Assembly: GCF_015244705.1 (NCBI RefSeq)
Contig: NZ_JABCQF010000004.1
Span: forward strand, 1-64,000
Length of the DNA: 64,000 nucleotides
Source: Gluconobacter potus
Lineage (GTDB): Bacteria > Pseudomonadota > Alphaproteobacteria > Acetobacterales > Acetobacteraceae
Direction of reading: 5' to 3'
A model generated the notes under the pieces. It was given only the letters and a program-made list of their open reading frames with translations. It was not told the DNA's origin and did not search any database. Made by a program: the position numbers and the translations under genes. The stretch's first letter is position 1. Each line of letters opens with the position of its first letter. Positions 1 to 6,548 of this stretch are shown here, piece after piece.

Positions 1-50
1 CAGATGCGCCGTATTGCAACCCGATACGACAAAACCGCCTTATCATTCAT
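1..50 (-). CDS. Start of a gene running off the left edge, possibly the element's integrase (partial)
   Basis: On the minus strand an ATG at position 50 opens a frame of 16 codons that reads MNDKAVLSYRVAIRRI and runs off the window. It overlaps the end of the excisionase-like gene by 8 bases, which is the usual tight coupling of such pairs. In satellite elements an excisionase is commonly followed by a tyrosine integrase, so integrase is my guess, but no integrase motif is visible in the 16 residues. Confidence 0.3.
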   Translation of the reverse strand, partial: MNDKAVLSYRVAIRRI

Positions 51-312
51 AAGCTTCCTCAATCTCGCCGCCGCGAGGCTTTGGATTGAATCTTTTGTCA
101 ACGCGACCTAGATCTTCAATCAGATAGCCCTTACGGCGTTGCGTTAATCTAATGACGCGAATGTGGGGTTGAACGACTGTTCGGAACGAAGAGACAGACA
201 AAGCCAAATAGGTAGCAGCATCCTGTTCGCTTAGTATGCGCGGGCGGACTTGAATGACTGCCTCTCGCGTTCCTGGCTTGTTTTCAGACGGTCTCGGCTC
301 ATGGCATTTCAT
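43..312 (-). CDS. Small DNA-binding protein, excisionase-like
   Basis: This 89-residue protein has a predicted winged-helix or MerR/AlpA-like core around residues 27-75: ILSEQDAATYLALSVSSFR, then a second half with VIRLTQRRKGYLIEDL. This is the layout of excisionase-family proteins, where the recognition helix follows an 'EQDAA-YL-LS-SSFR' stretch and a basic wing follows. The N-terminus is polar and probably disordered. The ATG at 312 has GGAG about 12 bases upstream. It sits at the leftward end of the element and overlaps the next leftward gene. I infer a role in excision or in control of the integrase; a plain transcriptional regulator is the alternative. Confidence 0.6.
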   Translation of the reverse strand: MKCHEPRPSENKPGTREAVIQVRPRILSEQDAATYLALSVSSFRTVVQPHIRVIRLTQRRKGYLIEDLGRVDKRFNPKPRGGEIEEAYE

Positions 313-380
313 GGCGCGTGATGCTCCACTGTGGTCTTGCTTCTTTCATAGATAATTAAGGGACAGATACGGGAGGATTT

Positions 381-1196
381 TTAATCTGCAACTATTGATG
401 CAAGGTCGGCAGATTTTCGAGCTTCCATCTCAATAAAACGTTGAATTTCAGTATCAGTTTCAGCCTTCGGGCAAAACTGAATAATTTTCCCCTTCAAATC
501 ATCAATTTCAATGATATATTTAGGTTCTTTAATTTCTTTTCTAGCGTAAGGAAACAAATATTCTACTCTCTGATATAGAGAAATATTGTCAATTATAATA
601 TTTAATAAATCAAAATATGAATATTCTATATTTTTATTTGTTTTTATATTTTTACTCCTGACCTCGTAAATTTGCAATTGTCGTATTAGAATTTCCACAG
701 CCTTTAGGGGAGCATCATCTGCATATCTAGAAAACTCTCGCAAATTATCAAAAATACTACGGTCGAATTTAATATTCCCTTGAAAGAAACCAGCAGAGAA
801 GTGCCGCTCAAATGGGGCAGGAGAGCTATAAAAATGTAATTCATTATAAATTTTATAATAGTAATTTAAGTCAGCCTGCAAAGACAAGGAGACATCAGAT
901 AAAAATGAAACCATATAAATACGTGAACTATTTAACATTCTATTTCTTTGTTTCATTTCCTTTTCTTTTTCTGACCAAATTTGCCATAGGATGCCAGAAC
1001 TCCCCGCAAGGGCAATAAGTACCTCTATCCAAGCTTGATATACTGTTTGCCAACGGAAAAGAGATTTCCAAATATAATTATCATCGACGGTCTTATGCCA
1101 TTCGACTAAAAACTTCCCTCCTGGCAAGACCAAAGAAACCCCGATTAGAATGCCCGTCACCCACAAAATAAAAAAAGCCCACTTTCTCTCATACAT
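381..1196 (-). CDS. AT-rich two-helix membrane protein of unknown function
   Basis: The 271-residue product begins with two hydrophobic helices (about residues 8-27 and 52-73), then a highly charged stretch EKEKEMKQRN and a cytoplasmic domain rich in Tyr, Ile and Asn (residues 85-271). I recognise no domain. The gene is strikingly AT-rich compared with everything else in the window, uses many AAA, ATA and TAT codons, and therefore looks recently acquired. Its ATG overlaps the end of the XRE regulator gene by 8 bases, so the two are probably co-transcribed. Two-helix membrane anchors with a soluble domain occur in superinfection-exclusion and abortive-infection proteins; that is only an analogy here. 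Confidence 0.75.
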   Translation of the reverse strand: MYERKWAFFILWVTGILIGVSLVLPGGKFLVEWHKTVDDNYIWKSLFRWQTVYQAWIEVLIALAGSSGILWQIWSEKEKEMKQRNRMLNSSRIYMVSFLSDVSLSLQADLNYYYKIYNELHFYSSPAPFERHFSAGFFQGNIKFDRSIFDNLREFSRYADDAPLKAVEILIRQLQIYEVRSKNIKTNKNIEYSYFDLLNIIIDNISLYQRVEYLFPYARKEIKEPKYIIEIDDLKGKIIQFCPKAETDTEIQRFIEMEARKSADLASIVAD

Positions 1197-1452
1197 ATTT
1201 TTTTAACCTAACCCCCGCCCCGCCGCCATTCTCCGGCACAAACTCAACGCCAGCAGTTTCTAGGGCCGTTCGGATTGCTTCAAGAGTGGCGGTGCGTGGC
1301 GTGCCTTCTCCCATCTCAAAGCGCACTATCGTTCGTTTCGGGATACCGCTTTCTGCGGCAAGCCGATCTTGGGACCATCCGATAAACGCCCGTGCGGCAC
1401 GACCCTGCCCAGCCGTTATGGCAACTTTAGTGCCGTTTTCTCTTGTGCTCAT
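1189..1452 (-). CDS. XRE-family HTH transcriptional regulator
   Basis: The 87-residue protein is a single helix-turn-helix domain: ARAFIGWSQDRLAAESGIPKRTIVRFEMGEGTP covers helices 1-4 of the lambda-repressor-like fold, and the tail AGVEFVPENGGGAGVRLKK is the ending typical of small alphaproteobacterial XRE regulators. It is transcribed leftward with the membrane protein downstream and diverges from a small rightward gene that starts at 1563. The 110-bp divergent gap contains an inverted repeat TTGCC-N4-GGCAA. By position it is likely the element's master repressor controlling both arms; that assignment is inference. Confidence 0.85.
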   Translation of the reverse strand: MSTRENGTKVAITAGQGRAARAFIGWSQDRLAAESGIPKRTIVRFEMGEGTPRTATLEAIRTALETAGVEFVPENGGGAGVRLKKYV

Positions 1453-1473
1453 GATATTAAAGTGGCACTAAAT

Positions 1474-1487
1474 TTGCCGCACGGCAA
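1474..1487. promoter_or_regulatory. Candidate operator, inverted repeat TTGCC-GCAC-GGCAA
   Basis: A perfect 5-bp inverted repeat with a 4-base spacer lies in the divergent gap between the XRE gene and the small rightward gene. A related TTGCC-CGC-GGCAA repeat occurs at 1989-2001. A second near-palindrome, AGTGGCACT, lies at 1461-1469 next to the XRE start. Position suggests binding of the adjacent XRE protein. Confidence 0.4.
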
Positions 1488-1562
1488 TGATTGTGCAGCC
1501 GGGTGCAGAGGATTGCGCCCTCCAAACCCGGCCTAACCACAAACCGAAAAGGGATTTCGGCA

Positions 1563-1865
1563 ATGGCTAACCTCGACTTTATCACAAAAGCACTCCACCG
1601 GCTTCTACCTGTCCGAGAGGTCGAAGTGCCGACGCTTGGCGAAGACTTAGACTGCGTGATTGAAGTAGCATTGCGTGACCTTGGCGCGATCACATTTGCG
1701 CTTGAACGCGTAGCAGAGACCCCAGAAGATCGCCGGGCGGTCGCCGCTTATGCCTCTCACTGCGTGGAAGAAATTTCCATCAGGCTAAAACGCGCTTGGC
1801 GTGACGAGCGCGGGCGATGCGGCATGGACACTGACGTAGACATAGGATGGCTAGGCGACTTTTGA
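1563..1865 (+). CDS. Small acidic hypothetical protein, first gene of the rightward arm
   Basis: A 100-residue protein starting MANLDFITKALHRLLPV, largely helical and acidic, with no membrane segment and no motif I recognise. I chose the ATG at 1563 because the frame upstream of it overlaps the divergent regulatory gap; the bases before it (GGGATTTCGGC) give a weak ribosome site. It is divergent from the XRE repressor gene and is followed at once by a terminator-like hairpin, so it may be a separately controlled early gene such as an antirepressor or activator. That role is a guess from position alone. Confidence 0.6.
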   Translation: MANLDFITKALHRLLPVREVEVPTLGEDLDCVIEVALRDLGAITFALERVAETPEDRRAVAAYASHCVEEISIRLKRAWRDERGRCGMDTDVDIGWLGDF

Positions 1866-1874
1866 GGCCAGCAG

Positions 1875-1902
1875 CACCAGTTTTCGGAATTGGTGTTTTT
1901 TT
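1875..1902 (+). terminator. Rho-independent terminator after the 100-residue gene
   Basis: CACCA (1875-1879) pairs with TGGTG (1891-1895), extendable by a G-T pair, with an 11-base loop and a run of seven T at 1896-1902. It lies ten bases after the stop codon of the preceding gene. Confidence 0.65.
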
Positions 1903-2015
1903 GCTGTTGCCACCTCTGCCACCGTTGCCACTTGGCAGGAATAGCTGAAAACAGCCATTTTTTATATCAGAAAATGAGCCTCTCACCATTGCCCGCGGCA
2001 ATAGCGGCAATGGTG
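1903..2015. repeat. Left GGCAA/TTGCC repeat cluster in a 535-bp non-coding stretch
   Basis: Within the gene-free stretch 1866-2400 there are GTTGCC words at 1906-1911 and 1924-1929, CTGCC at 1916-1920, and a 10-bp perfect inverted repeat CACCATTGCC (1984-1993) / GGCAATGGTG (2006-2015). The complement of 1903-1920 reads ggcagaggtggcaacagc, and both halves of that word recur in the cluster at 5905-6025. No protein-coding frame here looks convincing. The rest of the stretch (2016-2400) shows only a hairpin at 2115-2134. Confidence 0.6.
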
Positions 2016-2114
2016 CCTACAGAACAACGCCCCAAAAACGCCGGGCCACACCCACAAATGCTCATGTGGCTGTGGAGCGTAGATTTTTTGCCTCCTAGAT
2101 AAATGACCCGTAGC

Positions 2115-2134
2115 GGTCAGGACCGTTCCTGACC
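2115..2134. repeat. Perfect 8-bp hairpin GGTCAGGA-CCGT-TCCTGACC
   Basis: An uninterrupted 8-bp stem with a 4-base loop lies in the non-coding stretch upstream of the AlpA-like gene. There is no T-run after it, so it does not look like a terminator. A replication or single-strand origin element, or a regulator site, is possible. Confidence 0.5.
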
Positions 2135-2400
2135 CACCCAACACGAAGCCAGCATGAAATTTCCCGCCCGGCGAAAGCCCGCATTAGAAAAAAACGCCCG
2201 GCCCATGAATTATTCCACGGATGAAGTGGAACCGAAGGCCAGACCGGCGCACGGTTGCCAATATCGAGCATGGAACTTCCAGAACCGATACGGGCAGTGA
2301 CGAAACTATCCCGAAATCCAGTGGAGAAGTCACAAGCTGCCTGCCAAAAAACCGTGGCGCGATCACCGCGTCTTTAATCAGACCATAAGAGTATTCTACC

Positions 2401-2589
2401 TTGAACAACCATAACCGCTACGCTTCCATCAAGAAGATCGGGGAAGACTTTGGCATGAGCCGGAGCACGATTTACCGCGCCCTTCACGCCGGGCGCTTCA
2501 AAGCCGTCAAATGCGGCAGACTGACCCGCATCTGTGTGGCAAGCGTGGAACAGTATTTTGCCAGCCTTCCTGCGGTGGGTGCGGCCTGA
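2401..2589 (+). CDS. AlpA/excisionase-like small HTH regulator
   Basis: The 62-residue protein reads IKKIGEDFGMSRSTIYRALHAGRFKAVKCGRLTRI, which is the compact helix-turn-helix plus basic wing of the AlpA and DNA-binding excisionase families; the C-terminal SVEQYFASLP is the usual last helix. The start is a TTG at 2401, with an AAGAG-like site about ten bases upstream; no ATG gives the full domain. It heads a run of overlapping genes that ends with the primase-helicase, the same place that alpA holds in P4-like and PICI-like satellites, where the protein activates integration or excision genes. Confidence 0.7.
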   Translation: MNNHNRYASIKKIGEDFGMSRSTIYRALHAGRFKAVKCGRLTRICVASVEQYFASLPAVGAA

Positions 2590-2870
2590 TGCTTCTGTCT
2601 CAACGCGACCTCACAGCCATGCGCCGATATGTCCAGCAACGTATGAGCAGCATGACGCTCGACCAGCACGCCGCAGACCTGTCGTTTATCGAGCACGCCA
2701 CCGACTGGAACCACCGACCGGAACGGCACCTGTTCCCGGAACTGTCCATCGCTCTCGATGCCTTCCACAACATTGCCGCGATCTTTGGCCGGGAAACAGC
2801 CGACAAGCTGGCGGCACTCATGCCGCAGCTTACAGCCGAATATCTGAACGCACAGGAGATTGTGCGATGA
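2589..2870 (+). CDS. Hypothetical protein (93 residues) of the replication operon
   Basis: The ATG at 2589 overlaps the stop codon of the AlpA-like gene (TGATG), which decides the start over longer upstream frames. The product, MLLSQRDLTAMRRYVQQRM and on, is a soluble, helical protein without a motif known to me. It contains a His-rich part (HAADLSFIEHATDWNHRPERHL). It overlaps the next gene by four bases (ATGA). Tight coupling to the primase genes suggests a role in element replication or control. Confidence 0.65.
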   Translation: MLLSQRDLTAMRRYVQQRMSSMTLDQHAADLSFIEHATDWNHRPERHLFPELSIALDAFHNIAAIFGRETADKLAALMPQLTAEYLNAQEIVR

Positions 2871-3229
2871 AACTCCATCTGGACCGTGAATACGAAACGG
2901 AAAATTACGATCCGTCAGTAAGGGCCGCGTTCGAACCACTGCTTTATGAAGGTAATGCAGAGCGTACTCAAAAACGGGACCGTTACGCCCGGCAGTGTTT
3001 CGCCTTTCTCCTATCCGGGAGACATGACGCAAAAGCCATGTTCAAGCGTATGGCAGGAGATTGGAGCCCCCCCATGCAGGCGGTGCTGATTGGTTTTGCC
3101 ATGGCATTGGATAGCGTGGACCGACTAACCGGGAGTGATGACCTCGCACTTGCGGAACGGTTCCTCTCCATCCTCACAAATAAAGTTGCGGACCATCAAG
3201 AGGGAAGATCATGCTCTTCCCCCGCATAA
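2867..3229 (+). CDS. Hypothetical protein (120 residues) of the replication operon
   Basis: It starts at the ATG overlapping the previous stop (ATGA at 2867-2870). The product starts MKLHLDREYETENYDP, has a basic and aromatic middle (RDRYARQCFAFLLSG) and an amphipathic helix MQAVLIGFAMALDSVDRL. I recognise no family. Its last 19 bases overlap the start of the CHC2-like gene, so the whole set 2401-5885 is probably translated from one message. Confidence 0.65.
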   Translation: MKLHLDREYETENYDPSVRAAFEPLLYEGNAERTQKRDRYARQCFAFLLSGRHDAKAMFKRMAGDWSPPMQAVLIGFAMALDSVDRLTGSDDLALAERFLSILTNKVADHQEGRSCSSPA

Positions 3230-3501
3230 ACGACACCGCACGCGCCGCGTTGCCGTCGATCCTCTCCCGCTGGCTCCCTGATGGTGTGAGAGAAGGCCCC
3301 GAATGGGTGGCACTGAACCCCACACGAGCCGACAGCAAGCGCGGGTCATTTAAGGTGAATGTAAGGACAGGCCGTTGGTCTGATTTCGCAACCGGCGACC
3401 GGGGCGGCGACCCCGTATCGCTGGCGGCGTATCTCTTCAATCTCAAACAGCATGAGGCGGCAAAGCAGATGGCCGTCATGCTCGGAATTTCCGATACCTG
3501 A
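3211..3501 (+). CDS. CHC2-like N-terminal primase module lacking its cysteines
   Basis: The 96-residue protein contains SFKVNVRTGRWSDFATGDRGGDPVSLAAYL, the core of the zinc-binding domain found at the N-terminus of phage and plasmid primases (compare the GxWxDFATGxxGGD.ISL pattern). The zinc-binding Cys and His residues expected in this domain are absent. The stop codon overlaps the ATG of the Toprim/helicase gene (TGATG at 3499-3503). In related elements this module may be fused to the Toprim domain; here it is a separate polypeptide, perhaps translationally coupled so that the two assemble. Confidence 0.75.
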   Translation: MLFPRINDTARAALPSILSRWLPDGVREGPEWVALNPTRADSKRGSFKVNVRTGRWSDFATGDRGGDPVSLAAYLFNLKQHEAAKQMAVMLGISDT

Positions 3502-5885
3502 TGAACAAACTTAATAAAGCATTTGCCCCATTAGGGGAAGAGGTGACGCTTGCCCCCATGCCTTCCGAGTTATCGGACGGTGTGGAAATCCTGCCCGCTC
3601 CTACGGAACCGGCGCGCCCTGCACATGCCACCGCCATGTGGGTTTACAGAACGCCAGAAGGCCAGCCCTTCCATGCCAAATACCGGAGCGAGAAGCCCGG
3701 CGGTGGCAAGACATACTCGCAGAAAACCTATGGAATGCTGGACGGCTTAAAGCAGTGGCACCCCAAGGCCACCGCCGGGCGTCCTCCGCTCTACAATCTC
3801 GACAGGTTGGCCGCTTCTCCTGATGCGCCTGTTCTGTTGGTCGAAGGTGAAAAGGCCGCAGACGCTGCCGGGCTCCTGTTCCACGGTCAGGTCGCCACCA
3901 CCGCAGGAAGCGCGGTTAGCATGGGAAGGGCAGACTATGCGCCGCTGGCTGGTCGAGACGTGGTGATTTGGCCCGACCATGACGAACCGGGACAGAAAGC
4001 TGCACAGCAAGCGACGAAGCGACTCCACGAAGCGGGAGTAGCATCCCTCCGCATCGTCAGCGTGCCTGGGACATTTCCGAAAGCGTGGGACCTTGCCGAT
4101 GATGCGCCAGACGGAACCGATCTTCGGGCGTTACTGGATGAAGCGCCGACCGTTGCCCGCGTGCAGATGCCCGGCGGTTTCGCCATGAAGGCAGACGGCC
4201 TGTTCTATACGCCGCCCGGTGACAGCGACAAGCCGCCCGTACGCGTTTCGGCACCTTTTGAGATTGTGGCCCAGACACGGGACACCAATGGCGAGAACTG
4301 GGGGTTGCTCCTGCAATGGAAGGACCATGACGGCAAGCCGCATGAATGGGCTATCCCCTATAGCAAGATGCACGGAGATGCCCGCGAGATCAGCGGCGTT
4401 CTGCACGAACAGGGGTTGCGTTGTCTCCCGAACGCCGCCCGCTTGCTGCAAACCTTCCTTGCGACCGTCGAGACAGACGCGCGGCTTGCGTGCGTGCGTC
4501 AGCCGGGCTGGCACGCGACAGATCGCGGGCCTGTGTTCGTTCTGGCAAACGGCGCGAAGATCGGACCCGGAGCCGGATCAGTGACACTCCAAGCAGGGCG
4601 CGCCTCATCAGGCGACAAGTTTGCGGTGTCCGGCACACTGGACGGCTGGAAAGACGACGTGGCGCGATATGCCATCGGGAACAGCCGCCTTGCTTTCTAT
4701 ATCTCCGCAGCCTTGGCCGGGCCATTGCTCGACATTGCTACGGAACAGAGCGGCGGCTTTCATCTGGTAGGCGGCGCGCGTTCCGGCAAAAGCACGGCGG
4801 CCTATGCGGCGGGAAGCGTATGGGGGCCGACAGGTCAGGTTCGTGCATGGCGTGCGACAGCCAACGGGCTTGAGGGCATCGCGGCGGAAATCTCCGATAC
4901 CGTGCTGATCCTCGACGAGATCGGACAGGCCAGCGATTTTGAAGTTGGCAACATCGTCTATTCCCTTAGCAATGAAGCCGGGAAGCAGCGGGCCAACCAG
5001 CGCGGCGGCGCACGAAGCGCGTTCACATGGCGCACCCTGTTCCTCTCCACGGGCGAGTGCACGCTTGAAGACAAGCAGAATGAGGCGGGCAAGAAAACGA
5101 TGGCCGGGCAGAAGACACGGCTTGCGAACATTCCTGCAGCACCGGAAGGCGGGCACGGACTGTTTGAGACGCTGCATGGTTTCTCCGATGGCGCGGCACT
5201 TTCAAACCATCTCCGCCGGGCGGTCCATCGGCAACACGGCACGGCATCGCGTGCGTTCCTTGCGAGACTGACCAGCGCACGGGCACTCGATGAAGCCGAG
5301 GTGCGGCAGTGGATCGACGGCAGGCGCAAGGCGTTTGTGGCAGAGCACGCCAAAGATGCCGGAAGTCAGGCGCAGAGCGTGGCGGGCCGGTTCGCACTCG
5401 TGGCCTGTGCCGGAGAACTCGCCGCACGCTTTAATGTGGTGCCGTGGCCCGAAGACGAAGCGACGAACGCGGCGGCGGTATGCTTCAAAGCGTGGCTTGC
5501 CGAGAATGGCAGCGGTGATGCGTTCGAGGAACAGGCCGCAATAGAGCAGGTGCGGGCGTTCATCGCCGCGCATGGAGATAGCCGATTTCAGGCGATTGGC
5601 TCTGACGGCGGTGTCGATATGAACGCCGACAGCCGCGTTGCAGTAGCGAACCGGGCGGGTTTCCGTTGGCTCTGTGGCGGCAGCGTAGAATGTTTCGGCA
5701 TCCTTCCCACGGCGTTCGTCAATGAGGTGTGCAGGGGGATTAACGCCCGGCGGGCGGCTGATATTCTCGCCAAGGCAGGCCATCTCATTTTATCGCGGAG
5801 CGGAAAAACGAAGTCATTCCGCCGCGTGCCGGGATACAGTAGCGGCATGCCCTTTTATCTGATACGCCCTTCTATTCTCGCCTGA
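3501..5885 (+). CDS. Toprim/DUF927 primase-helicase of the mobile element
   Basis: The 794-residue protein starts with a Toprim-like domain (about residues 108-195) showing VLLVEGEKAADAAG, with Glu115, and VVIWPDHDEPG, with Asp159 and Asp161, the metal-binding residues of primases. A DUF927-type helicase region follows, with Walker A GGARSGKST (424-432) and Walker B VLILDEIGQ (468-476). The C-terminus (about 650-794) resembles a small winged-helix extension. It is the last gene of the rightward operon. Such proteins prime and unwind the origin of satellite phages and integrative elements. It closely resembles the plan of the P4 alpha protein, but it lacks a zinc module, which the preceding gene may supply. 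Confidence 0.85.
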   Translation: MNKLNKAFAPLGEEVTLAPMPSELSDGVEILPAPTEPARPAHATAMWVYRTPEGQPFHAKYRSEKPGGGKTYSQKTYGMLDGLKQWHPKATAGRPPLYNLDRLAASPDAPVLLVEGEKAADAAGLLFHGQVATTAGSAVSMGRADYAPLAGRDVVIWPDHDEPGQKAAQQATKRLHEAGVASLRIVSVPGTFPKAWDLADDAPDGTDLRALLDEAPTVARVQMPGGFAMKADGLFYTPPGDSDKPPVRVSAPFEIVAQTRDTNGENWGLLLQWKDHDGKPHEWAIPYSKMHGDAREISGVLHEQGLRCLPNAARLLQTFLATVETDARLACVRQPGWHATDRGPVFVLANGAKIGPGAGSVTLQAGRASSGDKFAVSGTLDGWKDDVARYAIGNSRLAFYISAALAGPLLDIATEQSGGFHLVGGARSGKSTAAYAAGSVWGPTGQVRAWRATANGLEGIAAEISDTVLILDEIGQASDFEVGNIVYSLSNEAGKQRANQRGGARSAFTWRTLFLSTGECTLEDKQNEAGKKTMAGQKTRLANIPAAPEGGHGLFETLHGFSDGAALSNHLRRAVHRQHGTASRAFLARLTSARALDEAEVRQWIDGRRKAFVAEHAKDAGSQAQSVAGRFALVACAGELAARFNVVPWPEDEATNAAAVCFKAWLAENGSGDAFEEQAAIEQVRAFIAAHGDSRFQAIGSDGGVDMNADSRVAVANRAGFRWLCGGSVECFGILPTAFVNEVCRGINARRAADILAKAGHLILSRSGKTKSFRRVPGYSSGMPFYLIRPSILA

Positions 5886-5904
5886 TATTCTTCCGGCATT
5901 GCCC

Positions 5905-6025
5905 GGCAGAGGTGGCGGCAACGGGTAATGCCGCCGCTGGAAGGCGGATAAAGCGGCGGTTTTGAGCCGTTTTCTATGAAGCGGCAATGGTGGCAACAGC
6001 GGCAACGGCAACGGCAACGGCAACG
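5905..6025. repeat. Right GGCAA repeat cluster with a (GGCAAC)4 tandem array
   Basis: Four tandem GGCAAC units lie at 6001-6024, preceded by GGCAAC at 5992-5997 and GGCAAT at 5983-5988. A 7-bp inverted repeat GGCGGCA / TGCCGCC lies at 5914-5935. The words ggcagaggtggc (5905-5916) and ggtggcaacagc (5989-6000) recur as the reverse complement at 1903-1920. Gene-free 5886-6364 otherwise holds nothing I can name; the part next to the tRNA (6300-6364) is probably the attachment-site side. Confidence 0.6.
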
Positions 6026-6364
6026 GCACTTTTGACCCCTTTCCGAAAAAGCCGAGAAGAAAACAAAAAGTGTCCAAATTTTAGGCACGCACAACACGCA
6101 AGCCGGGGTGTCGGGGCAGCCGCAAGCGGAAAGGTCTAGGAAGGACCCAAAGCATCAGGCCAACGTCAGCAAAGAGAGCGACGCCCGCATCCAGTGACGG
6201 GCCCGTCGGCAAAACCATCTCCCTTAGAGACCATTCGCTAGATAGGCATCACACTGTCGCATAGCATGTCAGGCAAGCGCATGTTTTAAGGGGGATTTTA
6301 AGAGGGGTACGGCTAGACTGGAAACGACTAACCTTTTGATTTTATTGAGTTTTTTAGAGCGCGC

Positions 6365-6457
6365 TGGCGGAGGGGATGGGATTCGAACCCACGATACGAC
6401 TTGAAATCGTATAACGGATTAGCAATCCGCCGCCTTCAGCCTCTCGGCCACCCCTCC
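6365..6457 (-). tRNA. tRNA-Ser (anticodon GCT)
   Basis: The minus strand folds as a class II tRNA: acceptor GGAGGGG (5' end at 6457) pairs with CCCCTCC, discriminator G, encoded CCA at 6365-6367, T-arm GGTTCGAATCC, a long variable arm with the stem ATACGATTTCAAGTCGTAT, and anticodon GCT at 6421-6423. The 3' end faces the mobile element, the usual geometry for integration into a tRNA gene. The second copy of the attachment core would lie outside the window. Confidence 0.95.
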
Positions 6458-6493
6458 GCTTTTTTACGCGGTTCGCACGGCGTATGCAGGAGT

Positions 6494-6544
6494 GTTCTTA
6501 GGGGGTAACCGCGTCGTGGTCAAACCCCCCGAGAACATTTTTTT
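6494..6544 (+). terminator. Terminator reading rightward, just before the end of gatB
   Basis: On the plus strand GTTCT (6494-6498) and GGGGG pair with CCCCC and AGAAC (6532-6536), followed by A and seven T at 6538-6544. No plus-strand gene lies immediately before it: the tRNA and gatB are both on the minus strand. It would stop transcripts coming from the mobile element before they run antisense into gatCAB. It may also form a hairpin at the gatB 3' end. Confidence 0.5.
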
Positions 6545-6548
6545 CGCC

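Noticed and set aside
5983-6030. GGCAAC tandem units as a CRISPR array
   Set aside because: The units are 6 bp with no spacers, and no cas genes are present anywhere in the window.
5814-6097. Repetitive minus-strand frames over the GGCAAC array (Arg-Cys or Leu-Pro repeats)
   Set aside because: The translation is only the reading of a tandem hexamer; it has no start site or domain and lies within the repeat cluster.
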